Positions 19,101 through 22,098 of a stretch of DNA of 22,098 nt are shown in pieces. Position numbers and translations under genes: made by a program. This DNA comes from UBA6164 sp964344155 (lineage in GTDB: Bacteria; Patescibacteriota; Gracilibacteria; BD1-5; UBA6164). The notes under the pieces are model-generated. The model ran no database searches. It saw nothing but the letters and a program-made list of their open reading frames with translations, and was not told the DNA's origin. Where the stretch lies: positions 1 to 22,098 of the forward strand of contig CAYFMG010000017.1 in NCBI GenBank assembly GCA_964344155.1, read 5' to 3'. Position 1 is the stretch's first letter. Every line of letters begins with the position of its first letter.

Positions 19101-19137
19101 CCACTAAGGTAAAACCTTTGTTATGTAATTTTTTCAT
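16126..19137 (-). CDS. Large pilin-headed surface adhesin with LamG-like and phage tail-fibre-like domains
   Basis: A 1003-residue protein reads through only with code 25. Residues 1-40 are a prepilin signal and helix (cleavage after G8, E13 conserved). Residues 40-130 resemble a pseudopilin head, with the typical L-P-L-D-P-L motif and a Y-G-Y-S-V strand. A long serine/threonine-rich region and a cysteine-containing linker with C-N and W-T-C motifs follow (about 330-443). Residues 444-650 are a LamG/concanavalin-like jelly roll (G-L-V-A-E-Y-L-F start; S-F-D-G-V-D-D-H; D-N-A-R-L-Y). Residues 660-1003 closely follow a domain common in tail-fibre and structural proteins of marine phages (H-F-N-T-V, then F-K-P-D-F-V-W-T-K, Y-V-A-W-N-W-K-A-G-G, and I-G-S-Y-T-G-N-G-S). 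Probably exported on a pilus-like structure as a carbohydrate- or cell-binding tip. Its leader carries a REP-like element. Confidence 0.85.
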
Positions 19138-19163
19138 AATTTTTTAATTATGTAATAAATTTA

Positions 19164-19226
19164 GACCACCCCCTTTCACTTCGTTTCATTCCCCCTCCTT
19201 AGTAAGGAGGGGGTTAGGGGGTGGTC
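19164..19226. repeat. REP-like palindromic element (complete copy) in the pilin leader
   Basis: A 63-base element is bounded by a perfect 10-base inverted repeat (GACCACCCCC at 19164-19173, GGGGGTGGTC at 19217-19226) with an internal 11-base palindrome at 19191-19213. The second half is nearly identical to the copy in rsmA. It lies between the promoter and the start codon, so it is transcribed into the leader RNA, where a strong hairpin could lower or time translation. Comparison with the left-edge gene shows an insertion of about this size. Confidence 0.85.
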
Positions 19227-19237
19227 CTTACCCTATT

Positions 19238-19265
19238 AATATAATAGTATTTATTAAAATATCAA
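19238..19265 (-). promoter_or_regulatory. Promoter of the large pilin-like gene
   Basis: TTGATA (19260-19265) and TATATT (19238-19243) on the minus strand are 16 bases apart and identical to the promoter of the left-edge copy. The start codon is about 100 bases downstream, beyond the REP-like element. Confidence 0.55.
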
Positions 19266-19271
19266 ATTTTT

Positions 19272-19300
19272 TTGACTATAAAAAATATATATGATAAAAT
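19272..19300 (+). promoter_or_regulatory. Promoter of the phosphate transporter gene
   Basis: TTGACT (19272-19277) and TAAAAT (19295-19300) have a 17-base spacer, with TGA directly before the -10 box. It is back to back with the pilin promoter. No pho-box-like direct repeat was seen. Confidence 0.6.
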
Positions 19301-19332
19301 TAATATTATTTATTTAAATTTAATCAAAAATT

Positions 19333-20697
19333 ATGGAGTTTTATAGAAAAGATTCAAATCTAAAATATGAAATCTTAGCTTGAATTATATTAATAGCTAT
19401 CTCACGGATATTTTTTATAGAATGAGGTGCTTATAATAGTTACCTACTTGTTGCTTGAATACTTGGGCTATATATGGCTATAAACATAGGTTCAAATGAT
19501 GTAGCTAATAATATGTGACCTGCAGTTTGAGCAAAAGCTATAACTATTGGTTGAGCAATTGCTATAGCAGCCATATTTGAAGCTTCTGGTGTACTTATAG
19601 CATGAGGAGATGTAGTAAATACTATTAAAAAAGGGATTATTGATCCAAATATGATACAAAGCTCTAAACAGTTTATAGCAATAATGATGGCTACCCTAGC
19701 CTGAGCCGCTATATGGGTAAATGTTGCAACCTATCTAAGAGCACCTGTTTCAACTACTCACTCAATTGTATGATGATTAATCTGAGCATGAGTAACTGCT
19801 ATCTGAGCATATATAGTAGACTGGAATCAAGTATGAATGATTGCTGCTAGTTGGCTTATATCACCTTTAATGTGATGAATTATCGCTGTAATCCTTCTTC
19901 TTTCAATCAGAAAAAATATAATGAAACAAGATGAAAGATGAGAAGCTGCTAAAGTATGGGTTCCTGTATATATATGAATAATGGTTTGGGTATTCTCTAC
20001 TTATCTAGTAATGAAATGATTAAAAAATGCTCTAGGTGGAGATATTAGAACTATTTTAAATACTGAAGTGTCTGTATTTATCTGATATGTACTTTGAGTA
20101 TTAACATTTATATCTCTTAGATTTTACTACAAAAAACAATCTAGTTTCTTAAAAAATTCTAAAAAGTTTATAAACAGATTATTTAATATACCATTAATCT
20201 TTGCTGTAGCATTATTATCTTTTGCACACTGAGCAAACGATGTAGCAAATGCAATCTGACCTCTTGCCGCTATAAATGACGCTATTAAAAACAATGTAGT
20301 TAACTGATGAAAAGCTTCTATTGAACCATGGATAATGATTCTTTGAGCTGCTTGATTAGCTTCATGATTAGCAGTTTTTTGAGCAAGACTTATAAAAACT
20401 GTATGAAATGAAATCACAAAACTAAATCAAATCAGAGCTTACTGTGTAGCATTAGCTGCTGCTATTACTGTAATAATAGCTTCTGCTATGGGATTACCTG
20501 TTAGTTCTACACATATTGCTCTTGGTTGAGTATTTGGTGTATGACTTATGAGACAAACCATAAAAAGAAGAAAAGGTAAAAAGAAAGACTATATAGAAAT
20601 GTGAATGATAAAAAATATAGCTCTTGCTTGGATTATTACCCTACCTGTTTCATGAGTAATAGCATCAACTGCTTATACAATAATTATGAAATTTTAA
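19333..20697 (+). CDS. pit: Inorganic phosphate transporter, PiT family
   Basis: The 454-residue integral membrane permease imports phosphate, probably coupled to protons or sodium. Both inverted halves carry the family signature: G-S-N-D-V-A-N-N-M-G-P at about residues 50-60 with A-P-V-S-T-T-H-S after it, and H-G-A-N-D-V-A-N-A-I-G-P-L with L-P-V-S-S-T-H-I-A-L-G-G in the second half. About ten hydrophobic spans are visible, with a basic loop between the halves (K-N-S-K-K-F-I-N-R). Several signature glycines are TGA codons. No phoU-like companion is next to it. It stands alone between the two adhesin-like genes, with its own promoter and terminator. Confidence 0.95.
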
Positions 20698-20700
20698 TAC

Positions 20701-20736
20701 AAAAAAATATTTCTCTTTAAAGAGAAATATTTTTTT
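20701..20736. terminator. Bidirectional terminator between the phosphate transporter and fibrinogen-like genes
   Basis: A perfect 36-base palindrome with 18-base arms (20701-20718 and 20719-20736) and A and T tails on both strands. The fibrinogen-like gene's stop codon (20735-20737) overlaps its end. Confidence 0.85.
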
Positions 20737-22098
20737 ATTTAATCCACATAGACCATGTATTTGTTGTATCATTTCAGTCAAACTTTTGATCATAATGACA
20801 TCATGATGATGTTTTTCATTTACCATGCCAATTTCATTCCCGTAATTGTCATATAGAATTACTACACCAATCATACATATCTCAATAACTTATAGCCCGA
20901 GAGTGATTATATGATCACTTATCACTACATCAAGCTCAAGTATATTGCCAATTTGAAACTACTTGATATCAACATGAAGTACTATATCATGGTCACATCC
21001 AAATTTTAAAGTTACTCATATTATCTCAATTTACCGTCATCCAATTCCAATAAGTTGTAGTTGAAACTGAACTTGGGTTATTATGTTTTATAAAGTAACT
21101 AAATTGTCTACTATATGTTGTATAAAATTTAAAAGGAGCAGTTGATGTTTTTGCTAATGCAGCATAGTGATCTCTTGGCATATTTGCATTAGTTGATTTA
21201 TATTTCCAATATTCTCCTGAACCTCCTGTTGACCATCTATTTCTACCTCATTTATTTAAATTTGTATAAACAAGAGTCCATCATCCTCAATCAATAGTCA
21301 TATCACAAAATGCTTTAATAGCAGAACTTGTACCTGATGGTTGTATCATATATGTACCATCTTTATTTCTACCTGCATTTTTATGAGCTAAACAAGTTTC
21401 TTTTGTAGAAAGATATGTAAAATCATCTGATCTAACAAACCAAGCAGCAGCTGATTTTTGATATTGCCGACTTCAATTATACCAACCATAACTTGTACCA
21501 TTAGTACTTGTATGAAAATGCCATCTTCAATTAACACTACTATTATTTGGTCAATGATATATATCTACATTAGAGAATGATCTATAATGATTACCATGCA
21601 TTAACCGTGAATTATTAAAGTTTTGTCCATTTATTCATGATACACTTGATCTATTTACAAATGTATTATTTGTAGATGTATGAGGATATCATGAAATATT
21701 ATTTGGTTGGATATCAGCTATTTGTTTTTTAAACCGAGGTTCTCTTACTGTGATCCATCTACCATCTGAGTATCTATGATTCCACTCTGTCCAACGATTC
21801 ATATCAGTTTGACATGAACCATTTCTATCATGTACTCATAAAGGACATCATCCATTATCTCTAGAAGTTGTTCTTCATGTTGTATAAGACTTCATAGATG
21901 TACTATTTGTAGCAACTAATTGCCAACCTCCTCCATCAGTACTCATATCACAATATACTTTATAAGCTGCATTATTATTTGGTTTAATCCAGTATACTCA
22001 ATTTCAAGTACTTCAAGTATATTTATAAGTTCCTTTTGGTACCAAGTATTGAGTACAGTCTCTTGCATAAGTTCCATCAGCATATTTTCTTCAAGAGC
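20735..22098 (-). CDS. Fibrinogen-like (FReD) surface protein, C-terminal part (runs off the right edge)
   Basis: The window holds the last 454 residues of a protein that reads through only with code 25. Two segments carry the start of the fibrinogen C-terminal domain: Y-A-D-G-T-Y leading to V-Y-C-D-M and D-G-G-G-W-Q-L-V (about 21914-21960), and C-L-A-H leading to D-G-T-Y-M-I-Q-P, F-C-D-M and D-G-G-G-W-T-L-V (about 21270-21316). Each is followed by tryptophan-, asparagine- and tyrosine-rich sequence, and the end contains a cluster of cysteines. In animals such domains bind sugars or acetylated groups; bacterial versions are surface proteins. The N-terminus is outside the window, so a pilin-type or signal-peptide start cannot be checked. 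It probably acts in attachment, like the large pilin-headed protein nearby. Confidence 0.8.

Larger units (their letters stand above)
18981..19269. repeat. Dispersed direct repeat, copy B (pilin gene start plus promoter)
   Basis: Blocks 18981-19137 and 19235-19269 match the left-edge copy at 1-157 and 187-221. They are split by a 97-base leader that contains the REP-like palindrome and replaces the 29-base leader of copy A. The three differences in the coding block are silent. Confidence 0.9.

Noticed and set aside
16126..19137. A prophage, based on tail-fibre-like sequence
   Set aside because: No other phage genes (capsid, terminase, integrase) are present, and the domain is fused to a pilin signal in a cellular gene.
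297..20697. Widespread pseudogenes or frameshifts under the standard code
   Set aside because: The breaks are all in-frame TGA codons, at glycine positions of conserved motifs, and the frames continue perfectly to TAA or TAG. This is recoding, not decay.
1..22098. CRISPR arrays, tRNA or rRNA genes
   Set aside because: No regularly spaced repeats, cloverleaf-like segments or rRNA-like stretches were seen on either strand by reading; a covariance-model scan was not possible.

Overview
The window is AT-rich DNA from a bacterium that reads UGA as glycine (genetic code 25). This points to the candidate phyla radiation, in the Absconditabacteria (SR1) / Gracilibacteria group. In-frame TGA codons fall where family motifs require glycine: the RsmA V-G-P-G-x-G motif, the pseudouridine synthase D-T-S-G motif, the histidine kinase G boxes, the ATP-grasp I-G-G-G-R motif and the phosphate transporter N-M-G-P motif. 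Tryptophan is TGG throughout. With the standard code nearly every gene looks shattered; with code 25 the window resolves into 19 dense genes. No tRNA, rRNA or CRISPR array was seen. No gene-free stretch exceeds 300 bases; the longest, 15901-16125, holds a REP-like palindrome and a small hairpin.

Layout. (1) 1-157: start of a type IV pilin-like gene running off the left edge. (2) 297-1940: PAS histidine kinase and a stand-alone receiver. (3) 1971-8584: lepA, then two paralogous ATP-grasp ligases flanking a DUF1704/MATCAP-type putative metallopeptidase. (4) 8751-10969: a minus-strand operon of small heat-shock protein, a small membrane protein, a secreted cysteine-containing protein and rsmA. 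(5) 11091-12215: pilC-like pilus platform gene. (6) 12226-14884: RluD-like pseudouridine synthase with a small acidic protein, a reduced RecO and a short DnaJ. (7) 14935-15900: a secreted protein and a probable toxin-antitoxin pair. (8) 16126-19137: a 1003-residue surface protein with a type IV pilin N-terminus, a LamG-like domain and a C-terminal region like phage tail-fibre proteins. (9) 19333-20697: PiT-family phosphate transporter. (10) 20735 to the right edge: a protein with two fibrinogen-like segments.

How it fits together. Pilin-headed and fibrinogen-like adhesins plus a PilC platform suggest a cell built to attach to a host or prey surface, as expected for this reduced, epibiotic group. 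The housekeeping genes (lepA, rsmA, recO, dnaJ, rlu) are slimmed down. The ATP-grasp / DUF1704 trio is the best candidate for an undescribed system: by analogy with tubulin tyrosine ligase and MATCAP it could add and remove a terminal residue or peptide on a target.

Two genome-structure features stand out. A family of GC-rich palindromic REP-like elements occurs three times, once as an exact 36-base (12-codon) in-frame insertion inside rsmA and once in the leader of the large pilin gene. The left edge of the window is a near-identical copy of the start of that pilin gene. Convergent gene pairs share AT-rich bidirectional terminator hairpins, several of which contain the stop codons. Promoters fit TTGAnn, 15-17 bases, TATAAT or TAAAAT, often with an upstream TG. 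Shine-Dalgarno sequences are mostly absent.
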